DNA of 64,000 nucleotides from RGIG8497 sp045593265 (GTDB taxonomy: Bacteria > Bacillota > Clostridia > RGIG6154), in contig JAZNWH010000129.1 in the NCBI GenBank assembly GCA_045593265.1, forward strand, positions 1 through 64,000, in the 5' to 3' direction. Positions 33,989 to 42,720 of the stretch are shown piece by piece (within the stretch, counting starts at the first letter, position 1; every line of letters begins with the position of its first letter). The position numbers were made by a program, and so were the translations under genes. The notes below the pieces were generated by a model that saw only the letters and a list, made by a program, of their open reading frames with translations, ran no database searches and had not been told where the DNA came from.

Positions 33989-34747
33989 ATGAAAAAAATT
34001 TTATCTTTAATTCTTGCTGTTGCAATGATTTGCTTAGTTCTCACATCTTGCGGCGGCGGTAACGACAATGTAATCACAATGGCTACAAATGCTGAATTCC
34101 CACCATATGAATATATGGAAAACAACGAAATCGTTGGTATTGATGCTGAAATCGGTAAAGCTATTGCTGAAAAACTCGGCTATGAACTTGTTATCGAAAA
34201 TGTTGATTTTGATTCTCTTATTCCGGGCGTTCAGACAGGAAAATATGATTTCGTTATGGCAGGTATGACTGTTACTGAAGACCGTCTTGAACAGGTTAAC
34301 TTCAGCCAGACATATGCTAAAGGTGTTCAGTCAATCATCGTAAAAGAAGGTTCAGCTATTAAATCTGTTGATGACCTTTTTGCTGAAGGTGCTAACAACA
34401 AAATCGGTGTTCAGCTCGCTACAACAGGCGACCTTTACTGCACATGGGATATCGAAGACGAAGGACTCGGTACTGTTGAAAGATACAACAAAGGTGCAGA
34501 TGCTGTAATGGCTCTTACATCAGGTAAAATCGACTGTGTTGTTATCGATAACGAACCTGCAAAGGTTTTCGTTAAAAACAACGAAGGTCTTAAAATTCTT
34601 GACACAGAATACATAGAAGAAGATTATGCTATTGCTGTATCAAAGGATAATGCCGAATTACTTGAAAAAATTGATGCTGCTTTAGGCGAACTTATCGCTG
34701 ACGGAACAGTTCAGAAAATCATTGACAAGTATATCCCTGCTGAATAA
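33989..34747 (+). CDS. Amino-acid ABC transporter substrate-binding lipoprotein
   Basis: Family 3 solute-binding protein of 252 residues. The signal MKKILSLILAVAMICLVL is followed by the lipobox LTSC. The mature protein has NAEFPPYEYMENNEIVGIDAEIG and DFVMAGMTVTEDRLEQVNFS, typical of polar amino acid binders. I placed the start at 33989, where GGAGG lies at proper distance; a longer frame reaches 33914 but has no such site. It is followed by a hairpin that would lower expression of the permease and ATPase genes. Confidence 0.93.
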   Translation: MKKILSLILAVAMICLVLTSCGGGNDNVITMATNAEFPPYEYMENNEIVGIDAEIGKAIAEKLGYELVIENVDFDSLIPGVQTGKYDFVMAGMTVTEDRLEQVNFSQTYAKGVQSIIVKEGSAIKSVDDLFAEGANNKIGVQLATTGDLYCTWDIEDEGLGTVERYNKGADAVMALTSGKIDCVVIDNEPAKVFVKNNEGLKILDTEYIEEDYAIAVSKDNAELLEKIDAALGELIADGTVQKIIDKYIPAE

Positions 34748-34771
34748 TATATTAATAAAAAATCTTAAAGG

Positions 34772-34805
34772 GGATGTAAAAAATTCGTTTTTTACATCCT
34801 CTTTT
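34772..34805 (+). terminator. Intra-operon terminator/attenuator
   Basis: GGATGTAAAAAA pairs with TTTTTTACATCC, followed by TCTTTTAAT. It lies between the binding-protein and permease genes, a common way to keep the binding protein in excess. Confidence 0.75.
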
Positions 34806-34827
34806 AATGTGTAAAGGTGGTTAGTTT

Positions 34828-35556
34828 ATGCCTGAATGGATTTTAAAGCTTGCAAAAGACTTTAACACAGCATTCATTGAAGACAACAGATGGAAGTATT
34901 TGGTTGAAGGTGTGCAAAACACACTTATTCTTACTTTTTTCGCTCTCGTTTTAGGTGTTATATTAGGTGTTGTTATTGCTGCAGTACGAACAACCTATGA
35001 CAAGCAATATGCAGTTATGCGAAAAGGAATAGGTAAGTTTTTCCTTGCTTTTTCAAATGCAATATGTAAGATTTATCTTACTGTAATAAGAGGAACACCT
35101 GCTATGGTGCAAATTCTTATTATCTTCTTTATAATTATGGCAAGTTCTGATAATAAGATGCTTTGCGGTATTATAGCTTTCGGTATAAATTCTGCTGCAT
35201 ATGTTGCAGAAATTATACGAAGCGGTATTATGAGTATTGATGTAGGACAAACTGAAGCAGGACGTTCCCTTGGCTTTAATTACATTCAGACAATGTGGTT
35301 TATTGTTCTGCCTCAGGCATTTAAAAATATACTCCCTGCCCTCGCAAACGAATTTATTGTATTACTTAAAGAAACAGCTATCGCAGGTTACGTTGGTGTA
35401 ACAGACCTTACGAGAGGTGCAAACATAATAAGAGGTATTACATATCAGAGTTTCTGGCCTCTTCTTGCTATCGCAGGAATTTATCTTGTGATGGTAATGT
35501 TCTTTACATGGGCAGTAGGTATTTTAGAAAGGAGATTGAGAAAAAGTGAAAGATAA
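34828..35556 (+). CDS. Amino-acid ABC transporter permease
   Basis: A 242-residue HisM/GlnP-type permease with five hydrophobic helices. The EAA loop is EAGRSLGFNYIQTMWFIVLPQA, and ETAIAGYVGVTDLTRGA follows. The second and third helices are separated by a longer cytoplasmic loop (about 50-75) than in many homologs. It overlaps the ATPase gene by 11 bases. Confidence 0.93.
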   Translation: MPEWILKLAKDFNTAFIEDNRWKYLVEGVQNTLILTFFALVLGVILGVVIAAVRTTYDKQYAVMRKGIGKFFLAFSNAICKIYLTVIRGTPAMVQILIIFFIIMASSDNKMLCGIIAFGINSAAYVAEIIRSGIMSIDVGQTEAGRSLGFNYIQTMWFIVLPQAFKNILPALANEFIVLLKETAIAGYVGVTDLTRGANIIRGITYQSFWPLLAIAGIYLVMVMFFTWAVGILERRLRKSER

Positions 35557-36289
35557 TTTTGTTATTGAAACTCACAATCTCTGTAAGTATTACAATGGTG
35601 GTGTAATCAAAGCTCTTGACGGAGTTGATACAAAAATTAAAAAAGGCGAAGTTGTTGTTGTAATAGGACCTTCAGGAAGCGGAAAGTCAACCTATTTGCG
35701 TTCTCTTAACCTTCTTGAAAATCCTACAGACGGAACAATTCTTTTTGAAGATACTGATATTACATCTCCTAAAGCGGACATCAATAAGCACAGACAAAAA
35801 ATGGGAATGGTTTTTCAGCATTTTAATCTTTTCCCACACATGACTATTCTTAAGAATATGACAATTGCTCCTATAAAGCTTTTGAAAATTTCCAAAAGCG
35901 ACGCTGAAGAAAAAGCCCTGACTCTTTTAAAAAGGGTAGGTCTTGAAGACAGAGCAAATGCATATCCATCTCAGCTTTCAGGTGGTCAGAAGCAAAGAGT
36001 TGCTATTGTAAGAGCTTTAATGATGAATCCTGAAGTTATGCTTTTCGACGAACCAACATCTGCTCTTGACCCCGAAATGGTCGGAGAAGTTCTTGATGTT
36101 ATGAAAAGCCTTGCAAAAGAAGGTATGACAATGGTTGTTGTTACTCACGAAATGGGATTTGCAAGAGAAGTTGCCGACAGAGTCATATTTATGTCAGAGG
36201 GTAAAATTTATGAAGAAGGAACTCCTGAAGAAATATTTACAAACCCTCAACAACTAAGAACACAGCAATTTTTGCACAGTGTACTTTAA
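35546..36289 (+). CDS. Amino-acid ABC transporter ATP-binding protein (GlnQ type)
   Basis: Walker A GPSGSGKST, signature LSGGQKQRVAI, Walker B VMLFDEPTSALDPE and the H-loop VTHEMGFAREVADR are all intact. The start is GTG at 35546 inside the permease gene end. Length 247 is standard. It completes a three-gene polar amino acid importer; the specific amino acid cannot be read. Confidence 0.95.
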   Translation: MKDNFVIETHNLCKYYNGGVIKALDGVDTKIKKGEVVVVIGPSGSGKSTYLRSLNLLENPTDGTILFEDTDITSPKADINKHRQKMGMVFQHFNLFPHMTILKNMTIAPIKLLKISKSDAEEKALTLLKRVGLEDRANAYPSQLSGGQKQRVAIVRALMMNPEVMLFDEPTSALDPEMVGEVLDVMKSLAKEGMTMVVVTHEMGFAREVADRVIFMSEGKIYEEGTPEEIFTNPQQLRTQQFLHSVL

Positions 36290-36297
36290 AACAAATG

Positions 36298-36336
36298 AAC
36301 AGGTGTTAAAAACTAACTGTTTTTAACACCTGTTTT
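36298..36336 (+). terminator. Terminator of the amino-acid ABC operon
   Basis: AACAGGTGTTAAAAAC pairs with GTTTTTAACACCTGTT, followed by TTTAAT. It may also serve the convergent lipoprotein gene. Confidence 0.85.
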
Positions 36337-36340
36337 TAAT

Positions 36341-36607
36341 TTAGGGATTACAAGTTTTACAGCTCCTGTATCCTGCATCTACCGCTTCTCCTATATTTTC
36401 AAACCAAATTTCATTATCACTTTTTATGTTTTTTGCCCACTTGCAATCAGAATAATGATAAACATCTGAATTCATAGAACCTACATAAACTTCTTCTTTA
36501 AATACATTTGTTTCTTCCTGAATTATGTTTGTCTCTGTTGTCCCACACGAACACAATACAAAGATTAATACCATTACATTTACAAAGCACAATAACCTTT
36601 TTATCAT
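36341..36607 (-). CDS. Small lipoprotein with an Ada-like metal-binding motif
   Basis: An 88-residue lipoprotein starting MIKRLLCFVNVMVLIFVLCSC, with lipobox VLCSC. The mature part contains the compact pattern Y..S..SDVYHYSDCKWAKNI and GYRSCKTCNP, which resembles the zinc-binding domain of Ada-type proteins (two Cys plus CxxC). I chose the ATG at 36607 because it gives a clean signal peptide and follows GGAGG. A longer frame from 36667 would run into the upstream repeat. Function is unknown. Confidence 0.65.
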   Translation of the reverse strand: MIKRLLCFVNVMVLIFVLCSCGTTETNIIQEETNVFKEEVYVGSMNSDVYHYSDCKWAKNIKSDNEIWFENIGEAVDAGYRSCKTCNP

Positions 36608-36625
36608 AATAATCCTCCCTAAAAT

Positions 36626-36709
36626 AAAAAAGTGCGTAGTCAGCCCGAAAGCAAGACTACACACCAAAAAGCGTAGTCTCTTTCAAAATGTTACCACACA
36701 CTTTTTTTA
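36626..36709. repeat. 80-bp structured repeat, copy A
   Basis: It begins AAAAAGTGCGTAGTC and ends CCACACACTTTTTTT. The inner stem GTGCGTAGTC/GACTACACAC competes with an outer stem between AAAAGTG and CACTTTT. It matches copy B at 36893-36974 in the same orientation. It lies directly upstream of the lipoprotein gene. Confidence 0.7.
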
Positions 36710-36892
36710 CCATATGCTCTTAAACCACAAGGATATGTCGAAAGAAGAACTTACGCTTTTTAACAATAGCGTAGTCCTTGAGTTTAAGATTTATACATAT
36801 AGGCATAAAAATACTATATATAAGCATATTAAATTTTTAGTAAAAAAAGTTGTGGTAGTAGTATTATATCACATTTTCTGAAAAAACACAAC

Positions 36893-36974
36893 AAAAAAGT
36901 GCGTAGCCACCTCGAAAGCAGGCCACGCACCAAAAAAGAACTGACTCTGTTTCAAAAATTGCTACACACTTTTA
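36893..36974. repeat. 80-bp structured repeat, copy B
   Basis: It begins AAAAAAGTGCGTAGCC and ends GCTACACACTTTT. The inner stem is GTGCGTAGCC/GGCCACGCAC and the outer stem AAAAGTGCGTAGC/GCTACACACTTTT. Paired positions differ from copy A in a pairing-preserving way. The 180 bases between the copies hold a further GCGTAGTCC motif and no gene. Confidence 0.7.
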
Positions 36975-37026
36975 ACATAACATCTTGACAAAATTCAGAG
37001 TATATAGAAACAGTAGTATGTTTTAT

Positions 37027-37266
37027 TTACATTTTTTTAATTTTTTCGATACATTTTTTGCAAATATATCTTCCCTCATATTTTGTAAGTTCTTTTCTTT
37101 CTTCGCAGAAAATACAAAATTCGACATCTTGTTTACGGAGTATTATATCATCTCCGTCTACCAGAATTTCAAAAGCTTTGAATTCCATAGTTTTACGCAA
37201 GGTATTCGGTATCTGGAATCTTCCCAGATTATCCACTTCTTTTATTATTTTAGTTGATTGTTTCAT
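37027..37266 (-). CDS. AbrB-family transcriptional regulator with a C-terminal zinc motif
   Basis: A 79-residue protein. The N-terminal swapped-hairpin AbrB/SpoVT domain is marked by IKEVDNLGRFQIPNTLRKTMEF. The C-terminal part has two CxxC pairs, FCIFCEER and YICKKCIEK, which form a zinc ribbon. This is the layout of a small group of clostridial AbrB proteins. It probably binds DNA as a dimer; targets are unknown. It lies alone between repeat copy B and miaB. Confidence 0.85.
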   Translation of the reverse strand: MKQSTKIIKEVDNLGRFQIPNTLRKTMEFKAFEILVDGDDIILRKQDVEFCIFCEERKELTKYEGRYICKKCIEKIKKM

Positions 37267-37318
37267 TTTAATTCACCCCAAAGGTATTTTAACATTATTG
37301 TCATAAAATGTCAAATAT

Positions 37319-38719
37319 TTAAACCAATTCACCATTAAGAGACCATGTTCTTACTTCGGAAATCTTTATATTTATAATTTCCCCTATCAAAGAGCTGTCT
37401 CCTTTAAAATTAACAATTTTATTCTCGGGAGTTCTTCCTTGCAGAGTTTCAGGGTCATTTTTTGAATAACCGTCAACAAAAATTTCAACAATCTTCCCTG
37501 CATAGGTTTCGTTTATTTCCCTGGAAATCTTGTTCTGAACTTCTAACAGCTCATCAAAATTCTTTTGAATTTGTTCCTCACTTAGAACAAAATCCATAGT
37601 TGCTGCTTTTGTTCCCCGTCTTCTTGAGTATATGAAAGTAAACATAGAATCGTATCTTACTTCTTTAACAAGAGATACTGTTTCCTTAAAGTCTTCCACG
37701 GTTTCTGTAGGAAAACCTACTATTATGTCGGTAGATAGTGCAATATTGGGAATTTTAGCTCTTATTTTCTTTATCGTTTCAAGGTATTTTTCCCTTGTAT
37801 ATGAACGATTCATATCCTTAAGAACTTTATTACTGCCCGCCTGAACAGGAAGATGAAGCTGAGGGCAAACTTTATTACACTCAGCCATTGCACAAATCAG
37901 CTCGTCTGAAATATCTTTAGGATGTGATGTTGCAAAACGTATTCTTTCAATCCCGTCAATTTCGTTAACAGCTCTTAAAAGCTGAGCAAAAGTTTTACCG
38001 TTTTCCAGGTCGTTACCGTAAGAGTTTACGTTTTGACCAAGTAATGTAACCTCCTTATATCCGTCTTTTGCAAGATTTTCAATTTCAGAAATTACATCTT
38101 CAAATTTTCTGCTTCTTTCCCTGCCCCTTACATAGGGAACTACACAGTAAGTACAAAAATTATTACAGCCATACATTATACTTACCCAAGCTTTATATTT
38201 ATCATCGTGAAGAACAGGAATATCTTCTACGATATATCCGTCGCAATTTTCCACATCCATAACAGCTTTTTTTCTTGCTTCCAATAAAAGCTGAGGGAAT
38301 TTATAAAGTGCATGTGTACCGAATATCAATTCTACATGACGGAATTTTGAAGCGAGAAGCTCTGCAACCTCTTTCTGTTGAACCATACATCCGCAAACAC
38401 CTATAATAACATCCTTTTTCTTCGCCTTTAAAAATTTAAGTGCACCCACATTGCCCTTTAATTTCATTTCAGCGTTTTCTCTTACTGCGCAGGTGTTGAA
38501 AATGATTACATCACATTCTTCTCTGTTCTCCCACAACTGATACCCCATTGCACTAAGCATACCCTTAAGTCTTTCAGAATCATTTTCATTCTGTTGACAA
38601 CCATAAGTTATTACACAAGCTTTCGGCTGAACCTTTTTAGATTCATTTATTTTTTTTAATGTTTCAATACATTCTTTCTGATATTCAAGTTCTTTCGCAT
38701 CTACTGATGTATTTCTCAT
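37319..38719 (-). CDS. miaB: tRNA i6A37 methylthiotransferase MiaB
   Basis: Radical SAM enzyme converting i6A37 to ms2i6A37. The UPF0004 domain has TYGCQQNENDSERLKGML with cluster cysteines, and the radical SAM motif CNNFCTYCVVPYVRG follows. A TRAM domain ends the protein. Length 466 is normal, with an N-terminal extension common in Clostridia. Confidence 0.96.
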   Translation of the reverse strand: MRNTSVDAKELEYQKECIETLKKINESKKVQPKACVITYGCQQNENDSERLKGMLSAMGYQLWENREECDVIIFNTCAVRENAEMKLKGNVGALKFLKAKKKDVIIGVCGCMVQQKEVAELLASKFRHVELIFGTHALYKFPQLLLEARKKAVMDVENCDGYIVEDIPVLHDDKYKAWVSIMYGCNNFCTYCVVPYVRGRERSRKFEDVISEIENLAKDGYKEVTLLGQNVNSYGNDLENGKTFAQLLRAVNEIDGIERIRFATSHPKDISDELICAMAECNKVCPQLHLPVQAGSNKVLKDMNRSYTREKYLETIKKIRAKIPNIALSTDIIVGFPTETVEDFKETVSLVKEVRYDSMFTFIYSRRRGTKAATMDFVLSEEQIQKNFDELLEVQNKISREINETYAGKIVEIFVDGYSKNDPETLQGRTPENKIVNFKGDSSLIGEIINIKISEVRTWSLNGELV

Positions 38720-38731
38720 ATGCGTACTCCT

Positions 38732-40183
38732 TTAATTCTGTTCTAAAAGTGCATTCTTTTCATTCCACAATTTCTGTGAAAGGTCCACATAATAAGTATG
38801 TGGATTTTCAAATCTCTTTACTTCGTCCCATAGAGTTTCAAGCTGATTTTGACAATAGGAACGAATTTCTTTGATTGAAGGATTATTATAAACACACTTT
38901 CCCTTATCAAAAATCTTAACAGGAAGCTTTTTCGCTGTAAAATTGGTAACTGTTTTCTTTTTCCAGGTATGTTCCGGATCAAAAATAACATAATCTTTTG
39001 AATCATCAATTACTTCATCAAAAAGTGTTACCACATCAGCGATAGCTTTATTTGTTTCCTTTGAAAAAAGTCTGTATACAGTTTTAAAACCGGGTGTCGT
39101 TATCTTTGATACATTTTCGCTCTTTTTAATTTTTGAAACAAACTTTCCCTCTTTTTCAATAGCAACAAGCTTATAGACCCCACCAAAAACAGGCTCCGAT
39201 TTTGAAGTGATAAGTCTTTCTCCCACACCGAATAAATCTATTTTTGCACCCTGTCTCAGAGTATCCTTAATGATATATTCATCAAGAGAATTGGAAGCCA
39301 TAATCGGACAATCGCTATAGCCTGCATTATCAAGAATTTCCCTTACTTTTTTGGAAAGATAAGTAATGTCCCCACTATCAATTCTAACACCTGCAGGTCT
39401 GCATCCCTTAGGCTTCAAAACCTCGTCAAAAACTCGTACAGCATTAACTATTCCTGATTTTAATACATTATAGGTATCAATAAGAAATACACATTTTTCA
39501 GGATAAATCTCAGCATAGGCTTTAAAGGCTTCATATTCGGTATCAAATGACTGAATCCAACTATGAGCCATAGTGCCCACAACAGGTATATCAAACATTT
39601 GCTCGGCTATAGTACAGGCTGTTCCAAAACAACCACCAATATATGCACTTCTTGCACCCATTATTGCACCGTAGGCGCCTTGTGCTCTTCTTGAGCCAAA
39701 CTCAAAAACCTTTCTTCCTTCTGCAGCTCTTACTATTCTGTTTGCCTTTGTAGTAATTAAACTTTGATGATTGACTATAAGAAGAATCATAGTCTCAATA
39801 AACTGCGCCTGAATTAACGGTCCCTTAACAGTGATAATAGGCTCATTAGGGAAAATAGGAGTTCCTTCAGGAATTGCCCACACATCACATTCAAATTTAA
39901 AGCTTTCAAGATATGACAAAAATTCATCGGAAAACATATTTTTATTTCTGAGATAGGCAATATCTTCCGTTGTAAACTTTATATTTTTTATATATTCGCA
40001 GAGTTGTTCCACTCCTGCCATAATGGCATATCCCCCGTTGTCAGGAACTCTACGGAAAAACATATCAAAGCATGCATTTTCATTAGCTTTTCCTTTAACA
40101 AAATAGCCATTTGACATAGTAAGCTCATAAAAGTCTGCAAGCAAGGTAAAATTAAGACCATTGGAAAGTTTTTCGATCATCAT
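38732..40183 (-). CDS. pncB: Nicotinate phosphoribosyltransferase
   Basis: Salvages nicotinate into NAD. The 483-residue protein has GSRRAQGAYGAIMGARSAYIGGC, the catalytic-His region GTMAHSWIQSF, and the phosphate-binding RIDSGDI. It follows miaB by twelve bases on the same strand. The length fits the long Firmicutes form. Confidence 0.95.
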   Translation of the reverse strand: MMIEKLSNGLNFTLLADFYELTMSNGYFVKGKANENACFDMFFRRVPDNGGYAIMAGVEQLCEYIKNIKFTTEDIAYLRNKNMFSDEFLSYLESFKFECDVWAIPEGTPIFPNEPIITVKGPLIQAQFIETMILLIVNHQSLITTKANRIVRAAEGRKVFEFGSRRAQGAYGAIMGARSAYIGGCFGTACTIAEQMFDIPVVGTMAHSWIQSFDTEYEAFKAYAEIYPEKCVFLIDTYNVLKSGIVNAVRVFDEVLKPKGCRPAGVRIDSGDITYLSKKVREILDNAGYSDCPIMASNSLDEYIIKDTLRQGAKIDLFGVGERLITSKSEPVFGGVYKLVAIEKEGKFVSKIKKSENVSKITTPGFKTVYRLFSKETNKAIADVVTLFDEVIDDSKDYVIFDPEHTWKKKTVTNFTAKKLPVKIFDKGKCVYNNPSIKEIRSYCQNQLETLWDEVKRFENPHTYYVDLSQKLWNEKNALLEQN

Positions 40184-40204
40184 CTATCCGCCTTTACATC
40201 GAAA

Positions 40205-40224
40205 AAAGCGGCAAACGCCGCTTT
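40205..40224 (-). terminator. Terminator of the 139-residue membrane protein gene
   Basis: AAAGCGGC pairs with GCCGCTTT around AAAC/GTTT, followed by TTTTTT on the minus strand. Confidence 0.8.
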
Positions 40225-40236
40225 AATTCTTTTTAT

Positions 40237-40656
40237 TTATTTGCTGTGTACATTTAATCCGTAATACACACATTCATACACATATATCAAGGTTCCCAAA
40301 ACAGCACAACCTGCATACGGAACAAATGATCTGGTCAGAATTACAGGCATATTACCTGATGTCTGTGTGTAAAGGTTGCTTATAACAGGCCAGTAAAAAT
40401 GAAGTACTGCAAAGCAAAATGTCAGCGACGCTGTAAGAACTATATAATATACGTTCTTTTTATAGATTGAGAATGCAAGTCCTGCTACGCTGAGACCAAC
40501 CAACCAAAGGAACATATTGTATTCATAAATAAGTTTTATACCTGTTATGTTCTGTGAAAATTTATAAATACCATAAATCAACACAAGACCTGCTATATAA
40601 TACAGCGATGATAACAAAAATCTGTTAACAACTGCTTCGTTTTCTTTCTTACTCAT
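40237..40656 (-). CDS. Four-helix membrane protein of unknown function
   Basis: A 139-residue protein with hydrophobic helices at about 13-32, 45-62, 66-88 and 107-128, and a short basic N-terminus. I do not recognise the family. It follows rsmE by 20 bases in the same direction and has its own terminator, so it is probably co-transcribed with rsmE. Confidence 0.6.
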   Translation of the reverse strand: MSKKENEAVVNRFLLSSLYYIAGLVLIYGIYKFSQNITGIKLIYEYNMFLWLVGLSVAGLAFSIYKKNVYYIVLTASLTFCFAVLHFYWPVISNLYTQTSGNMPVILTRSFVPYAGCAVLGTLIYVYECVYYGLNVHSK

Positions 40657-40676
40657 TAGTTTAACACCTTTCTGTA

Positions 40677-41411
40677 TCAGTTACTCATTTCACCTAATTC
40701 GTACATTGCTACGGAAAGAACAGCTATAGCTGCAGTTTCCATACGAAGTATTCTTTTCCCCAATGTAACTGTTTGTATACTGTTTTTCTTAAGTAAATCA
40801 ACCTCAAGCTCCGAAAAGCCACCTTCCGGACCAATTATAAAGCCTGCACTTTTGACCTTTTTCCCATTGAAAACAGCTTTTATTCCTGTGTTCGTTTCGC
40901 TTTCATACGGAACAAAAGAAAGTTCACAATTTTTAAGCATTTCTACTGCCTCTTCAAAAGTAACAGGGTCCGAAACGTAAGGTACTCTGCTTCTTTTACA
41001 CTGTTTCGTTGCCTCAGATGCAATACGACGGAATCGTTGTGTTTTGGAATCCTCATCCTTTATTTTTACCACACATCGCTCCATTATTACAGGAACTACT
41101 GAAGAAATTCCAAGCTCCACTGCCTTTTGAATTACCAGCTCAAGCTTCGAACCTTTTGTAAGACCTATAAAAAGTGTTACATCCGTTTCAGGCTCTCCGG
41201 TAATGGCAAGCTCTTCTGTAATAAAAACTTCTATGCTTTTCTTGGCAACATTCTTAATTTCTGCCTTATAAACATGACCATTACCTGATGTAATTTCAAT
41301 TATATCACCTTTTTCAAGGCGAAGCACCCTTGCAATATGAATTGCTTCATCACCTTCAACTGTGATTTTACAGCCTACAGAAACATCTGCATCATAATAA
41401 CATCTGTGCAT
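40677..41411 (-). CDS. rsmE: 16S rRNA uridine-1498 N3-methyltransferase
   Basis: SPOUT-class rRNA methyltransferase. The family block QKAVELGISSVVPVIMERCVVK and the knot motif GFIIGPEGGFSELEVDLL followed by LGKRILRMETA are diagnostic. I chose the ATG at 41411, six bases after GGTGG, rather than an ATG seven codons upstream. Length is 244. Confidence 0.94.
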   Translation of the reverse strand: MHRCYYDADVSVGCKITVEGDEAIHIARVLRLEKGDIIEITSGNGHVYKAEIKNVAKKSIEVFITEELAITGEPETDVTLFIGLTKGSKLELVIQKAVELGISSVVPVIMERCVVKIKDEDSKTQRFRRIASEATKQCKRSRVPYVSDPVTFEEAVEMLKNCELSFVPYESETNTGIKAVFNGKKVKSAGFIIGPEGGFSELEVDLLKKNSIQTVTLGKRILRMETAAIAVLSVAMYELGEMSN

Positions 41412-41581
41412 TAATTCACCACCCTGATGCAAGAAACAATCTTACTTTATAATTTTACTATTTTCAAGCCTTTTTGTCAATACCTTTTAAAAAATATGTA
41501 AATTTTTAGAAATTCACTCTCGGCGTTTGTAAATTTTGTATATTTTTCTGTCATCAGGTCAAAAATATAACCGGTGATACA

Positions 41582-42055
41582 ATGAAAAATAAGTTACTGA
41601 CCATAGGTTTAATTTTTGCAATAAGCCTTATCGTTATATTTACTTTTGCTTTGAAAAGAGTCAAATCTCAGGATGCAAAAATCGAAGCAACCTTATATTT
41701 TGAACATATCTATGAAAAATGCAACCATACGGAAAGCTATAAATCACCTGAGATACTGTCATTTAACAGTATTGACGAGGTAGAGACCCTTTATTCCTCC
41801 TGGAAAATAAAAACTGCCGAAGAAGGCAGTATTTATCTTATTAAATCATCTCCGTCTTATTGCCCTAATCATTTTAAGATTATATTGAAAGGAAATAAAA
41901 TAACCGTAACACGTCTTAAAGATGAAAGCATATACGAGCAGTTTTATATCTCAATGAAATATCTGACAGACGAAGATATTCAAAAACTAACTTCAGGTAT
42001 TATTCTTCATTCACAACAGGAACTTACAAAATTCACCGAAGATTTCACAAGCTAA
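41582..42055 (+). CDS. BofC-like anchored protein
   Basis: A 157-residue protein with an N-terminal transmembrane segment (LLTIGLIFAISLIVIFTFAL) and an extracytoplasmic domain. The C-terminal part (KYLTDEDIQKLTSGIILHSQQELTKFTEDF) resembles the BofC C-terminal domain, which ends with L.EED..L..GI...S.EEL..F.ED. BofC controls the SpoIVB protease in sigma-K checkpoint signalling. The match is only to the C-terminal pattern, so the role is inference. The gene converges on ribU, with a four-base overlap of stops. Confidence 0.6.
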   Translation: MKNKLLTIGLIFAISLIVIFTFALKRVKSQDAKIEATLYFEHIYEKCNHTESYKSPEILSFNSIDEVETLYSSWKIKTAEEGSIYLIKSSPSYCPNHFKIILKGNKITVTRLKDESIYEQFYISMKYLTDEDIQKLTSGIILHSQQELTKFTEDFTS

Positions 42056-42648
42056 TTTGCTTTGAACACCTTACTGAGAGGCTTGTAAATAAATGCTGTT
42101 ATAATTGAAACAACAACACATTTCAATGCATTAAATGGTGCTACACAATAAATTACCATTTCCAGAAGACTGTCAATTGAGCTATGTATCGCTTTTCCCA
42201 TATCTACAAATGCCTGCAAAGGCATTCCCAAGGCTTTTCCATATGCAGGAATTAACAGATATGCATTTACGAAAACACCTGCAATAACCATAATTACTGT
42301 TCCTGTAATCATTCCTATTATTGCCTGTTTCTTATTTTTTCTGTATTTATAAATAAGTCCTGCAGGTAAAATCAAACATACACCTACAACGAAATTAGCA
42401 GCTTCACCTACACCGCCTGTAATAGTCCCGTTAATAAGAAGATTTAACACAACCTTAATAAATTCTATAACTACGCCTGCCAAAGGTCCCAGAGCAAAGG
42501 TTCCCACAAGAACAGGTACTTCACTAAAATCAATCTTATAAAAAGGAGGTGCAATGAAAGGAAGCGGGAATTCCACCAACATAAGAACAACCGATATCGC
42601 TGAAAGCATCGCGACCTTTACCATCCACTTTGTATTTATTTTTTGCAT
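42052..42648 (-). CDS. ribU: ECF transporter S component, RibU type (riboflavin)
   Basis: A 198-residue membrane protein with about six helices. The opening MVKVAMLSAISVVLMLVEFP and PPFYKIDFSEVPVLVG match riboflavin-specific RibU, and EFIKVVLNLLINGT follows. It would bind riboflavin and work with a shared ECF energy module encoded elsewhere. The short leader may hold part of an FMN-riboswitch-like sequence. Confidence 0.85.
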   Translation of the reverse strand: MQKINTKWMVKVAMLSAISVVLMLVEFPLPFIAPPFYKIDFSEVPVLVGTFALGPLAGVVIEFIKVVLNLLINGTITGGVGEAANFVVGVCLILPAGLIYKYRKNKKQAIIGMITGTVIMVIAGVFVNAYLLIPAYGKALGMPLQAFVDMGKAIHSSIDSLLEMVIYCVAPFNALKCVVVSIITAFIYKPLSKVFKAN

Positions 42649-42720
42649 TTAAATCATATCCTTTCAATCATACAGTCAGTGGAGAATTTCACACCACTGT
42701 GAAAATTTAAATTTTCAGGA
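42649..42720 (-). promoter_or_regulatory. Possible remnant of an FMN riboswitch before ribU
   Basis: The minus-strand leader reads CAGTGGTGTGAAATTC, then TCCACTGACTGTATGA and TTGAAAGGAT. GGTGTGAAATTC and CTGACTGTA followed by GAAAGGAT resemble the 3' half of the RFN element (GGTGAAATTC, CCGACGGTA, GAAAGAAGG). The 5' half would have to lie inside the upstream DUF4330 gene and is not seen. A complete riboswitch is unlikely. Confidence 0.25.

Noticed and set aside
36525..36881. 118-codon plus-strand ORF
   Set aside because: It crosses the antisense of the lipoprotein gene and a repeat, with low-complexity sequence and no ribosome binding site.
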